A DNA stretch of 64,000 bases from Russula earlei (lineage: Eukaryota; Basidiomycota; Agaricomycetes; Russulales; Russulaceae). Shown piece after piece: positions 45,361-55,833 of this stretch. The notes below the pieces were generated by a model. The model ran no database searches and had not been told where the DNA came from. It saw only the letters and a program-made list of their open reading frames with translations. Numbering within the stretch: position 1 is the first letter of the stretch; the number at the start of each line of letters is the position of its first letter. The stretch covers positions 1 through 64,000 of the forward strand of contig JAGFNK010000282.1 of NCBI GenBank assembly GCA_025769875.1, read 5' to 3'. A program made the translations under genes and the position numbers.

Positions 45361-45372
45361 AGAACAAGCTTA
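45361..45372 (+). promoter_or_regulatory. Element A primer binding site (self-complementary)
   Basis: AGAACAAGCTTA, two nucleotides after the 5' LTR; 12 of 12 complementary to 45,084-45,095. This is the arrangement of Tf1/sushi-type self-priming elements, in which the 5' end of the RNA folds back to prime reverse transcription instead of a tRNA. Confidence 0.75.
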
Positions 45373-45435
45373 CTTCTTGAACTCTCGACCTCGAACCACA
45401 CGCTCACCCAACAAATATACTGATTTCTCTCAAAC

Positions 45436-47145
45436 ATGACTATGACTCAAGACTGGAAGACCAAAGGGTACAAAGTCCCAACCATCAAAGGACTAGCTGC
45501 CCTCAAGTGCCCCTTCAAGCTACTTCCTGACCAAGAAAAGAATGTCCCCAGTATAACCATGTTCGACAATGGCGTCGAATTCTACATGATACAAAAGGAT
45601 AACATACCTTGGATAGGCTACTATGCCAACTGGATGGGTGCTAAAGTAGCCCTCGGCCACTTATATGGCCTCTGGTTCAAAATCGTGAGGCGCGGGTGAC
45701 ATGTGGGAAGTGACACACGTTGCTTGCTTGGCTTTCAGACTCCAACAGAGCCCCCTCAGAGGTATTAACATTGCAACATTGACAGCTTCAGGACAACCTC
45801 TTCCCAGCTCTAGAGCCCCGAGCTGTGCTCCAACGCCTGGACCTGCTCCACCCACCGATGCCCCAATGGAACTCGAACCAACGATGACAATGAACATTTT
45901 TGTCGCCGCCACTGATCCCGACCCTCAACAACAACAGCCTGCATCGTCGGGAACGGCGCAAGCACCCCCTCGCACTTTGTTCCCCGGGATCGGAGGTCGC
46001 AGAATACGACCTCCGAGTCCTGATCCCGACCCCAACGACTACGATACACGCGCGGACGGCGACCACAATGCACGCAGCCCCAACAATGGAAAACTTGAGG
46101 GAATTCCCCCCGAGTTCTCCAACGGCGACCACGTGTGAACACATGCATTCCTAGTCGCGTTCAATAGATTCATGTCTATGAACCATGACAGCAAAATTGC
46201 TAGAGACCCAATCAAGAAATGTGCTTACTTCCTCTCACTGATGAAAGGACCCAAGGTCGAAGGATGGCTCGAAGCCATGGATCAGTGGCTCGAAGATGTG
46301 CAAAACGACCCTACTAACATTCCACTAGGACTCACAGCATGGGAAGCACTGCGACAGCAATTCCGCCACGTGTTCACAGACTACACAGAACGCGAGAAGG
46401 CCCAAGATAGACTTAAAGAACTGAAAATGAAAGAGGGCCTTCTAGATGACTACATATCTGAATTTCAGCTACTGGCACGACGTGCCAGATTAGATGTTGA
46501 CAAACCGACCGTCATGAGACTATTCATGTGGGGACTCCCACGGTCCTTAGTCGAGTTGTGCCTGAATCTTGAAGACTCTACTTCCTTCGTGGACTGGGTT
46601 GCGGCGGCACAAAAACATCATCGGGTCTGGATGCGCAAATGCGCAATCCTATCTGATCATTCTAGCAATCACAGACACAATTTCGGTCAACCTCAAAACA
46701 ACAGACCTTGGGGATGACTTGTCAATTTGGCCTGGGCCAACCGCAGGAACAACCAGAGCAACGCCACACCCGCGCGCCCACGACTCCCACCACATGACCC
46801 AAACATGATGGACACTAGTGCAGGCATGGCTCGCAAGGCAGTTACTGAAGCCAAAAAGCAGAAACACTGAGAAGAAGGAAGGTGTTTCCACTGCTCCCTT
46901 CAAGGACACTTAGCTCACAACTGCCCCACAAATCCGAAACGCGAAACGACTCGCGCACACGCTGTCGACATGGCCACCACTACATCCAAATCCTCCGTCG
47001 TGGAGATAATCAAAGAAAGCGCAGCTGACAAACTCGCGAGAGCAGCAAAAGCACTTTCAGTAGAAGAAAGAGAGGCCTTTATTAAGGCCCTGACAGGAGA
47101 TGGAGAGGACAAAGAAGAGGATTTTTTGGACGCTTGAGCATAACA
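45436..47145 (+). pseudogene. Element A gag
   Basis: N-terminal part TMTQDWKTKGYKVPTIKGLA; stop at 45,697 with a frame change. A Pro-rich linker (45,700-46,138) ends at a TGA where CGA is expected. The capsid core has CAYFLSLMKGPKVEGW, WEALRQQFRHVF, KELKMKEGLLDDYISEFQLL and MRLFMWGLPRSLVELC (46,200-46,560). A CCHC zinc knuckle CFHCSLQGHLAHNC (about 46,890) marks the nucleocapsid. TGA codons at about 46,717 and 46,868 again stand where Arg is expected. The end overlaps pol at GAGGATTTTTTGGAC (47,116-47,130). Confidence 0.8.
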
Positions 47146-50100
47146 GCGATTGCTCGAGCTTTAGATATCAACTCCATGTACAAGTCTCAAAGAAAGTCAA
47201 TATCAGTGATGACTACTATTTACATTGGATCAAATAAGGCCGAAAAGAAAGCCCTGATAGATAGTGGAGCTACAGAATGCTTCATATCTCCCAAATTAAT
47301 GAAAGAACTACACCTACAAACCAGAAAATTAATTCCAACCAGAAACGTCAAAAACGTCGACAGAACACTTAATCGTTTAGGGAAAATCACCCAAACTGTC
47401 CAACTAGAACTAAAACTATTAGGACAAAAACACACGCATCAGTTCTTAGTCGCAGATATAGGACAAGATGATATTATTCTAGGATATCCATTCCTAGAAT
47501 CAACCAACCCAAGAATAAATTGGTCAAAAGGAACTATCATGGGAAGAGTCACCCTCAAAGGAGACCAAGAAACTCCAGTGTGGATCAAGGTACTGACAGA
47601 CTGGGAAGAAGGTGATGAACTATGGCTACAAACCCAAATACGCAAAACCACTATAGCGCAACAACTAGCAGAATCACAGATGCAGGACAAACCAAAAAAC
47701 TGGCAGGAAATAGTTCTCATCAATACCACCAATATGGAAAAGTATTTATGGAACAAGAGTCAGAAAGATTCCCTGGACCAAGAAAGTGGGACCATGCCAT
47801 CGACCTAAAATCAGATGCCCCGACGACGATCAACTGTAGGGTATACCCCCTTTTGCCCAAAGAGAAAGAAGAACAAGAAAAATTTCTCAAACAAAATCTA
47901 TGACTCAAATGAATAAGAAGATCCAACTCACCATACGCCAGTGGATTCTTTCTCATAAAGAAAAAGGATGGTAAATTTCAACCAGTACAAGATTACAGAA
48001 ATCTAAACAAATGGACAATACCTAACGTATATCCACTACCCCTGATCCCAGAACTTATCCACACCTTAGCAGGAAAGGAACTCTTCACCAAATTTGACGT
48101 TAGATGGGGCTACAACAACATTTGGATCAAAGAAGGAGATGAGTGGAAAGCAGCCTTCAAAACCAGTGATGGGCTGTTTGAACCTACGGTAATGTTCTTT
48201 GGATTAACAAACTCTCCAGCTACCTTTCAAACAATGATGGACGACATTTTTCAAGAAGAGCTCACACAAGGATGGTTAAAAATTTATATGGACGACATCA
48301 TCATTGCCACAAGGAATGATGAAACAGAACACGCATCCAAAGTCAACCACATACTGTCCAAATTACAACAACACGACCTCTATCTCAAGCCAGAAAAATG
48401 TCAATTCCATAAAAGAAAGGTAGAATACCTCAGAGTAATCATAGGAGAAGGAAAGATAACTATGGACCCCCGTTAAAGTCAAGGGAATTAAAGACTGGCT
48501 GACTCCATCAACACTAAAAGAAGTCAGAAGTTTCTTGGGATTTTGTAACTTCTATCGAAACTTCATACCCAACTTCTCTATAAAAGCCAGACCACTGAAC
48601 GATTTAACAAAGAAAAACAGACAATGGGAATGGACGACAAAGGAAGATCAAGCCTTTCAAATCTTGAAAGAAACTTGCATATCCTACCCAGTGCTTCGCA
48701 CCCCAGAATGGACAGAGCAATTCATTCTAGATACCGATGCATCAGGATTTGCTATCGGAGCAGTCATATCCCAAGAGTATGAAGATGGTTTACACCCAAT
48801 CGCATACTATTCTAGAACATTATTAGATGCAGAAAGCAACTATGATGCACATGACAAAGAACTAGCAGCAGTAATTTTTGGATTAAAAAGTGGACGACCA
48901 TTCTTCCTAGGAGCCGATAAACCAGTCAGAATAAGGACAGACCACAAAAACCTCACCTACTTCAAAGAACCACAAAAATTAACGGGACGACAAGCCAGGT
49001 GGATGCAATACATGCAAGATTTTAACATCACCATGGAACATGTCCCTGGACACACACACACAATTGCTGACACACTTTCTCACCGCAAAGACCTTAACAA
49101 GGGGGTAGAAGAATAAAAAACCACGTTACTACCACCTGAAATTTTTGCACGAAAAACCTACCTACCAGACAAACCTGACAAGCGACGAGAAATTCTAAGA
49201 CAATTTCACGACACCCCGTTTGCAGGACACCCAGGAATAGCCAACACCTGGGATCTAGTCAAACAACATTACGAAGGGCCCAGACTACGACAATTTGTAG
49301 AACAATACGTCAAAGGTTGCACCAAATGCCAAGAGTCCAAGACCAACATACCAAGAAAGAAAGCCACGACCTTTCCACTTGACACACATGTTGAACAAGG
49401 CCCCTTTCAATACGTATCAATGGACCTCATTACCGACCTACCCAAATCAGAAGGATTTGACAGCGTCCTTACCATAGTCAACCAAGGATGCTCCAAAGCG
49501 ACAAAATTCATCCCATGCAACAAAACAATCGATGGAACAGGCATCGCGCACGAATATCTGAAACACCTCGTGCCCTGGTTTGGCATTCCAAAAAGAATCA
49601 TCTCCGACAGAGACCCCTGATTCGCATCAAACTTTTCCAAAGCCATATGTAAAAACTTAGGCATCAAACAAAACATGTCCACCATGTTCCACCCCCAAAC
49701 GGATGGACAAACCAAACGAATGAATGCATGGCTGGAACAATACTTAAGACCCTGGACCACGACTCATCCTCATTCCTGGGCAAAAATGCTTCCTTTAGCA
49801 GAATACACACACAACTCATGGAAACATGAAACAACACGGAAGTCACCACACAAACTCCTCATGGGATTTAAACCCCAGATTGACATCAACCTAGAAGACA
49901 ATAATGTGCCTTCATCCACCGATCGCCTGAAACAACTAGAAGAGGCAAGACAAGACACCCAACAACTTCTAGAACGCAAACAACAACCCCTAAAACCTGA
50001 CATCAAGGAAATGGAAGAAGGAACCCTTGTGTGGCTAGAAGCAAAAAACCTCAAAACACGAGGAACACGCAAGTTAATGCCTAAAAGATACGGCCCATTC

Positions 50101-50444
50101 CCTATTACAAAAAGAATTTCCAAAGTCGCATATCAATTATGACTTCCACCATCGATGAAGATACACGATGTCTTCCATGTCAACCTACTTCTCCCTTATA
50201 AGGAGACGGAAGAATATGGCACGCCGTTCACACGACCTCCACCAACCATAGAAAACAAGGAAGAATACGAAATCGAAGCGATTCTAGACACTAGAAGGTT
50301 TGGATGAACACATAAAATTCAATACCTCATACACTGGAAGGGATACCCTGCATCAGACAACTCGTGGGTCAACCACCACGACCTTAATGCCCCAGACCTT
50401 CTAAAAGAATACTACTCCGCTTTGGCTGGACGACCCCAGATATA
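47134..50444 (+). pseudogene. Element A pol: protease, RT, RNase H, integrase, chromodomain
   Basis: Protease ALIDSGATECFIS (47,250); reverse transcriptase with FTKFDVRWGYNNI, FFGLTNSPATFQTMMD and IYMDDIII (48,280); RNase H FILDTDASGFAIGAV (48,725) and RTDHKNLTYF; integrase zinc finger HDTPFAGHPG...GCTKC, first Asp MDLITDLP, second Asp IISDRDP (49,600), then HPQTDGQTKRMNAWLEQYL, where Lys replaces the catalytic Glu. The GPF module FPITKRIS and chromodomain KIQYLIHWKGYP, NSWVNHHDL end at 50,444. Stops: two TGA at 47,900-47,913, a one-base insertion near 48,470, TAA 49,114, TGA 49,618, 50,140 and 50,306. Inactive. Confidence 0.9.
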
Positions 50445-50461
50445 AAAGATACCACCTACGG

Positions 50462-51424
50462 ATGACTACCCTCCACCGCTCCATCCCCAGACACAACAAT
50501 ATGTCTTCCACTCAAAACTCCCCTACTGCTTCCACTGCTACTCTCGTACCCACTCCACCTTACTCCCCTGCCCTTATTCACCTACCACTATCCAGAGAGC
50601 CATCCCTTTCGACGGCAGCAACCATTAACACTAGAATACTCATTCAATGTGCCACACAACATGCCGCCATGATCGTACAAGCACGCGAATTGTGGGAAGA
50701 TGACTCCCTCACCACCATCCTACGCGCCTTTGGCAATCAATCACCTGCGCAGGGGACTAGCTCTCCCATCAGAACCCACAGTCCCTCTTATCACATCTGA
50801 TCTCCTTCACCTGACCCCATTCCTATTCCCCCACGCACAACTGCCACTACCATTGAACGAGTCAAAAGTATCGTTCTACTCAACGAAAATCTTGCCCCAA
50901 TAAATCTCGAGAGAACACCACCTCCTGTCTACGAACCGCCCATCAACCATACCCAACCTTCTGAATTGGAAGAACTTGGAGAAGGATGGGAAGAAGGAGA
51001 CTTGGGCCTAGATTTACTGATCCCAGACCCAGGCAATGAGGACGACACGCTTCCACCTTGTTTTGTTCTCCCTGATCTCACCCATGGCTTCCCCTCTCTG
51101 CTAGCCACCTATGGCCCTGGATGTCCCACTCACCGCATACCTATTCGAGCATGAGCTGACCCTTACCCTCGCCCCCTCCTCTCACAAAAAGATGCCTTTT
51201 TGTTCAAGGAAAAACTCAGGCATACCAAAGCTATCGATGAGGCACTTAGATTGAACAGGATCTATCTCTCGAGGCCGAAGTACGTTGCTATTGGTTTGCC
51301 ATAAAAAAGACACGACAAATGGCAAACTCCCTTGTCACCGCTCAAGAGAGATACCATGATATGATGTGGGAGGTAAGAGACTTGGAAATCAAGCTAGCCA
51401 AAGCCAATGCTAAAGCTCGCCTTG
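50462..51424 (+). pseudogene. Element A post-chromodomain tail ORF, first part
   Basis: Continues after the chromodomain region. Pro/Ser/Thr-rich (PTPPYSPALIHLPLSREPSL), then an acidic LEELGEGWEEGD and, before the B insertion, a heptad-like stretch ERYHDMMWEVRDLEIKLAKA (about 51,345). Several stops. It resumes after B at 60,065. A GEGWE motif is shared with element B's tail. Confidence 0.6.
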
Positions 51425-51620
51425 TGTTAAGATTCTCTTGATTCTCGAACTGTCATCTGTTTTCTGCTGACTCGTCTGTGATTACTCATGTGTCCGCTTA
51501 TCAATCTGGCTTAGTGATTGCTTACTGATTGGCTGACTGATCATTTACTGATTGCTTAGTGATTGCTTACCGATTGCTTAGTGATTGCTTACTGACTAGC
51601 TGACTGATACTAGGAAAGAA

Positions 51621-51638
51621 TGACTCACGCGTGAGTCA
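51621..51638 (+). promoter_or_regulatory. Double TGACTCA palindrome in element B LTR
   Basis: TGACTCACGCGTGAGTCA, two head-to-head consensus sites for Gcn4/AP-1-type bZIP factors, about 105 bp upstream of the TATA box. It is repeated in the 3' LTR at 59,693-59,710. Binding is inferred from the consensus only. Confidence 0.6.
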
Positions 51639-51776
51639 TTTCCAACATTCTGAATTGCGCTTTCTGTATTTGGATACTACTGGTTCTCAGCTACTTACAC
51701 CCCGAGTTTCGTACGAAACGGATCAGTAGTTATCGAGATATCGTATAAATAGTCTGAGGTACCAAGAAGTCGAGCC

Positions 51777-51790
51777 TTACGCTCGACTTA
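51777..51790 (+). promoter_or_regulatory. Element B self-primer segment, likely RNA 5' end
   Basis: TTACGCTCGACTTA, 33 nt after the start of the TATA box; exact complement of 51,988-52,001. Confidence 0.75.
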
Positions 51791-51987
51791 CACTTTTCAC
51801 AAAATCGACCATTTTGTCAAACGATCTAAACAAGTTATAGTGCAGACTCTAACTGAAAGAGGCCCCTCTCTTTTCTACATTTAATCTTCCTGAGATAATA
51901 TCAAAGGGTTCGAAGTCTAGTGCTTGAACTATATCAAGCAACTCTTTCAAAAGAAGAGTCGGTACTAAGATCTGTCAGATCTTAACA

Positions 51988-52001
51988 TAAGTCGAGCGTA
52001 A
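51988..52001 (+). promoter_or_regulatory. Element B primer binding site (self-complementary)
   Basis: TAAGTCGAGCGTAA directly after the 5' LTR. 14 of 14 complementary to 51,777-51,790 (12 of 12 if the first two bases are taken as the same 2-nt spacer seen in A and G2). Confidence 0.8.
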
Positions 52002-52188
52002 CTTACCTTTGCACCAAGTAGGAGCAAAAATTCGGATCCCAACTTACGCAGAAGTAGTCATAGGGAGGAACCTGTGTCGATTAGGAATTCCTCCAAGACT
52101 TTATATCCTGGAAAAGAAGGATATAGAACATAGTCAAATCCATTGGTATTTTTGCCAGGAAAAAGCTTGTCGGTATCATAACTGAAAG

Positions 52189-53968
52189 CTAGGCAAAACT
52201 GGATCCAGATTCAATTACCGCTCCATTCCAGACAGCAAGTAGCGGAAAACGATACGCACGTTTTGAAGGAAGAACTCAGGACCTTCAAAACTTTTCCATA
52301 ACAGGTGTAGGAGCACGGTGGCATCCTACTGAAAATCCAATAGGAGGATTTTTTGACGTTCAATATAACAACGAAGTCCGACCCGCGGAATACATAAACA
52401 ATCACTGGTATTTCATTGATTGGGACAAGGACGGATTCTACGTGCTTGAGGACAACTTCATTGCCAATCCAGAAGAATTTGGTTTAGGAACCAAAAACAA
52501 GCCCTATATCACTGGGTGGCTGTTTAGAAGCGAACCAGAACAAGACATATCTGTTACCAGTGTCAGCGAGCCAAAGAAATCCGAATCTCCCGAAGACACT
52601 CCAGTAATCGAAAAGAACAAGGAGCCAATAGACGAACTCACTGAACGTTTCGCCACAGCCATTGATTTGACGCAAGCAGCAGCTGAAATAATGGCTACTA
52701 CCACCCAAATAGCGACACAAACCACCCATTCTACGTCTGGGAATTTGTACGCAAGTCATCATGGAACCATGTTAGTGCCCATAGTCCCCAATGTGCCACA
52801 AGGGGGAGACCCACCAGATGGAGGATCACCCGGCGGAGGAGGACCCCCAGGTGGAGGAGGACCACCCGGTGGAGGGGTACCACCAGGAGGAGTGCCGCCT
52901 GGAGGAGGCCCTCCCCAAGCAGCCATCCCAGGACCTGCTCAAGGAGTCCCTGGAGGAACAGGATCAATGAGAGGACAACCTCCAGCAATGTACGCAGGAA
53001 ATAGGAAGAAGACTATACAGTTCATGAAAGAATTTGAGCTGTATAGGATCATGAATTCTCAAAGTAGTGTCATGACAGTGCCATACGAAAGAGTGGCCTG
53101 CGCCTTATCCTTCATAAAAGGAGACAAAGTTGACGGTTGGGTAATTCAACAACTAGAAGCCTTAATAAGAAGAGTACAAGGAGATCATGCGCTCCAGTTA
53201 CCACCAACTCACCTTCGAGAAGATGAAGACCTATGGAACCTCTTTTCAACAGACTTCCTGAATCAGTGGCATGACAGTACCACTATAGAGGATGCCACGA
53301 TGAACATCCAACAACTCACCATGAAGGAAGGAGAGCTGGATGACTACATTGCAACCTTTAATCAATATCTTCTCATGTCTGGATGGCCTAGAAACACTCA
53401 AGGAACGGTCAAACTGTTCAGAGATGGGCTTAGAAGAAACTTACATGCCATGATCCTCCGAAGAAGGCCCTTACCGGCAGCTGGAAATTTAGATGCATGG
53501 CAAACCATAGCAAGGGAAGAGGCAGCAGCTCTGAACGAAATGAAGAACGCCTTAGGAGCATCCGGAAATCTGAGTTCTAGGGCACAAAGACTTAAAAACT
53601 GGAAGGAAAAGAAAGCCAAAAGGGATCCAAACGCCATGGATGTAGATGTAGTCAAAGCTACATCAAGGCTTAGTGAAGAAGAAAGAAAGAAGCTACAAGC
53701 AGAAGGAAAATGCTTTATATGCAAAAAGGTGGGACACATGAGCCGGCAATGCCCCCAGAGGAAGAAGAAAGATGATTCCAAACAAAAAGGGAAGGATGTC
53801 AAGGCTCGAACCACTGAAGCAGAGGAAGACGAACCTGCAAAGAGCTCTAAAGAAGAAGAACAACCCCCTGCCTATGACATCAATAGCATTATGGCAGCCA
53901 TTAAAGGGATGAAGACAGAAGAAAAAGATGCCTTCCTGGACAAGATAATGGCTGATGAGGATTTTTGA
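52189..53968 (+). CDS. Element B gag
   Basis: The frame opens after a TAG at 52,186 but has no ATG before 52,687; a coherent protein already runs from about 52,195 (GKRYARFEGRTQDLQNFSIT, NNHWYFIDWDKDGFYVLEDN), so the real start lies upstream, perhaps via the preceding open frame (52,033-52,185) or a non-ATG codon. A Gly/Pro run (52,800-52,920) links to the capsid region: ACALSFIKGDKVDGWV, QQLTMKEGELDDYIATFNQY, VKLFRDGLRRNLHAM. The zinc knuckle CFICKKVGHMSRQC (53,711-53,752) is followed by a Lys/Glu-rich end. It stops at TGA 53,966, overlapping pol by a few bases at GAGGATTTTTGA. Confidence 0.88.
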
Positions 53969-55833
53969 TAAGCCCGAGGTCGATGGCCAGACTTAGGGCA
54001 GCAGTAACTCGCACCGTGTACATTAGGAGAATTGCAACTATGAACGTACCTTTCTCATTTCACACGGCACGAGGGATGGCCACAGAAAAGGCACTACTAG
54101 ACAGTGGAGCAACAGAAAACTTCTTGGATGAAGAAACCTGGAAAAGACTAGGAATAGGAAAACAAGATCTTCGAGAACCAATGATGGTCCGAAATGTCGA
54201 TGGGACTGAGAACAAAAAAGGAGAGCTAAAGCACTTCTGTTGGCTTAGGGTCCATTATAACAAAAGGAACAAGTTACAAAAGTTTTACATCACGTCCCTG
54301 GGAGGAGATCGGGTCATACTAGGATACCCCTTTCTCTGGGAATTTGAACCAACCATAGATTGGAAGAATGGAGTACTCAAGGAAGGATCCTTGCGCCTAG
54401 AAAGCGCACGACTCAAGTATCTCGATCTCTATATCAAATCCTTGCAACTAAAAGCAGTCAAGAAATGCGGAAAGCCCAAAAAGGACCAAGCCCTATATAT
54501 ACAGAAAACGAGCTTAGCTCAAGAATGGGCCAGAGATCAAAATTTAAAAACTCAGAAACTGACAGAGCAAGATTTGCCCGAAGAATATCATCGACATGCA
54601 AAAGTCTTTTCTAAAGAGGCTTCGACACGCTTCCCCCCTAGTAGAGAAGAAGATATGAAGATAAATCTGTTCCCTGACGCGCCCAGATCCCTGGATTGCA
54701 AGATTTATCCCCTGTCTCAAGAAGAAAAGGAATACTTAAGAAAATATCTCGAAGAAGAACTCGAGAAAGGATACATTAAACCTGGAGCCTCCAATTATGT
54801 ATCACCAGTATTCTTTATTGGCAAAAAGGACAGCAAAGAAAAGAGACTAATAATCGACTACCGGAAGTTGAACCAGTGGACAATACCAGACAATGACACA
54901 CTGGAAAGCATTCAAAGGATCATGGAGCGCATTCAGAACAATGGACTATTCTCAAAATTCGACATAGTTAAAGGATATAACAATATGAGGATTGCGGAAG
55001 AAGACCAGTCGAAAGCGGCTTTCAAGACACCTATGGGGACTTACATTCCGAAAGTAATGCAATTTGGATTAAGAAATGCCCCGGCATACTTCTCGCGCTC
55101 TATGAGAAGAGATTTTCGATCATTGCTTCAAAAATATCCAGAGAACATTGCTAATTACCTGGATGACTGGATCGTCATGACCCCTAAAGGAGCCCACACT
55201 CTACATCGACAAATCGTACATGAATTCCTGGATTTGATGGAACAAAACTCGTACTTCCTAAAAGTATCTAAGTGCGAGTTTGAAAAGAACAGAATAGAAG
55301 TCCTAGGATGGATAGCTGAAGAAGGAAGAATACGAGTGGACCCTTCAAAAATCAAAGGACTAAGCGAATGGCCAAGAGAGTGTAAAGACAAGACAGACAT
55401 ACAAGTAACCTTGGGAATGATAGGGTATCATCGACCCTTCATACCAAACTTTTCAACTATAGCCCTGCCTATAACGCGGTTGCTCAAGAAAGGAGTACCT
55501 TTCCAGTGGACAGATGAATGCCGAGAAGCTCTAGACAAACTGATCAAAGCAATCACAAGTGACCCAATACTCTGGCAGCCGAACTTCAAGAGACAGTTCC
55601 TTTTGGACGTTGATGCGTCATCCTATGCTCTAGGGGCCATCCTCTATCAATATGATGAGGACCAGATAAGAAGAGAAGTGGGATATTATTCCAGGACCCT
55701 AAATTCCGCAGAACGAAACTATGCAGTATGGGATAGAGAATTCCTAGCATTGGTCGCCGCCCTCAAAAACTGGAGGCATCTCTTGCTGGGATCACCCCAT
55801 AAGGTGGTGGTCTTTACAGATCACAAAACCTAA
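53963..55833 (+). CDS. Element B pol, first part: protease, RT, RNase H
   Basis: No ATG at the start: the frame is -1 to gag and must be reached by frameshift or by one more T in the run. Protease ALLDSGATENFLDEETW (54,095). Reverse transcriptase: LIIDYRKLNQWTI, FSKFDIVKGYNNMRI, MQFGLRNAPAYFSRSM and the active site NYLDDWIVM (55,155). RNase H: FLLDVDASSYALGAIL (55,600), NYAVWDREFLALVAALKNWR and FTDHK, after which a TAA appears. One more A in the CACAAAACC run near 55,823 would give HKNLMYYREP and join the next frame. YLDD replaces the more usual Y-[IV]-DD. Confidence 0.9.

Larger units (their letters stand above)
51425..51987 (+). repeat. Element B 5' LTR
   Basis: TGTTAAGATTCTC...CAGATCTTAACA. 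It contains short GATTGCTTAGTGATTGCTTA-type repeats (51,505-51,600), an 18-bp palindrome of two TGACTCA sites (51,621-51,638), a second palindrome GTTTCGTACGAAAC (51,706-51,719), a TATA box (51,744-51,750) and the hairpin AAGTCGAGCCTTACGCTCGA at 51,767-51,786. Confidence 0.97.

Noticed and set aside
50462..51154. Env-like gene in element A
   Set aside because: No signal peptide, membrane helix or glycoprotein-like Cys pattern; it aligns in order with the zinc-knuckle tail of element B instead.
51900..51935. tRNA-like B box (GGTTCGA) in the LTR of element B
   Set aside because: No acceptor or anticodon stem can be drawn around it and there is no A box at the right distance.
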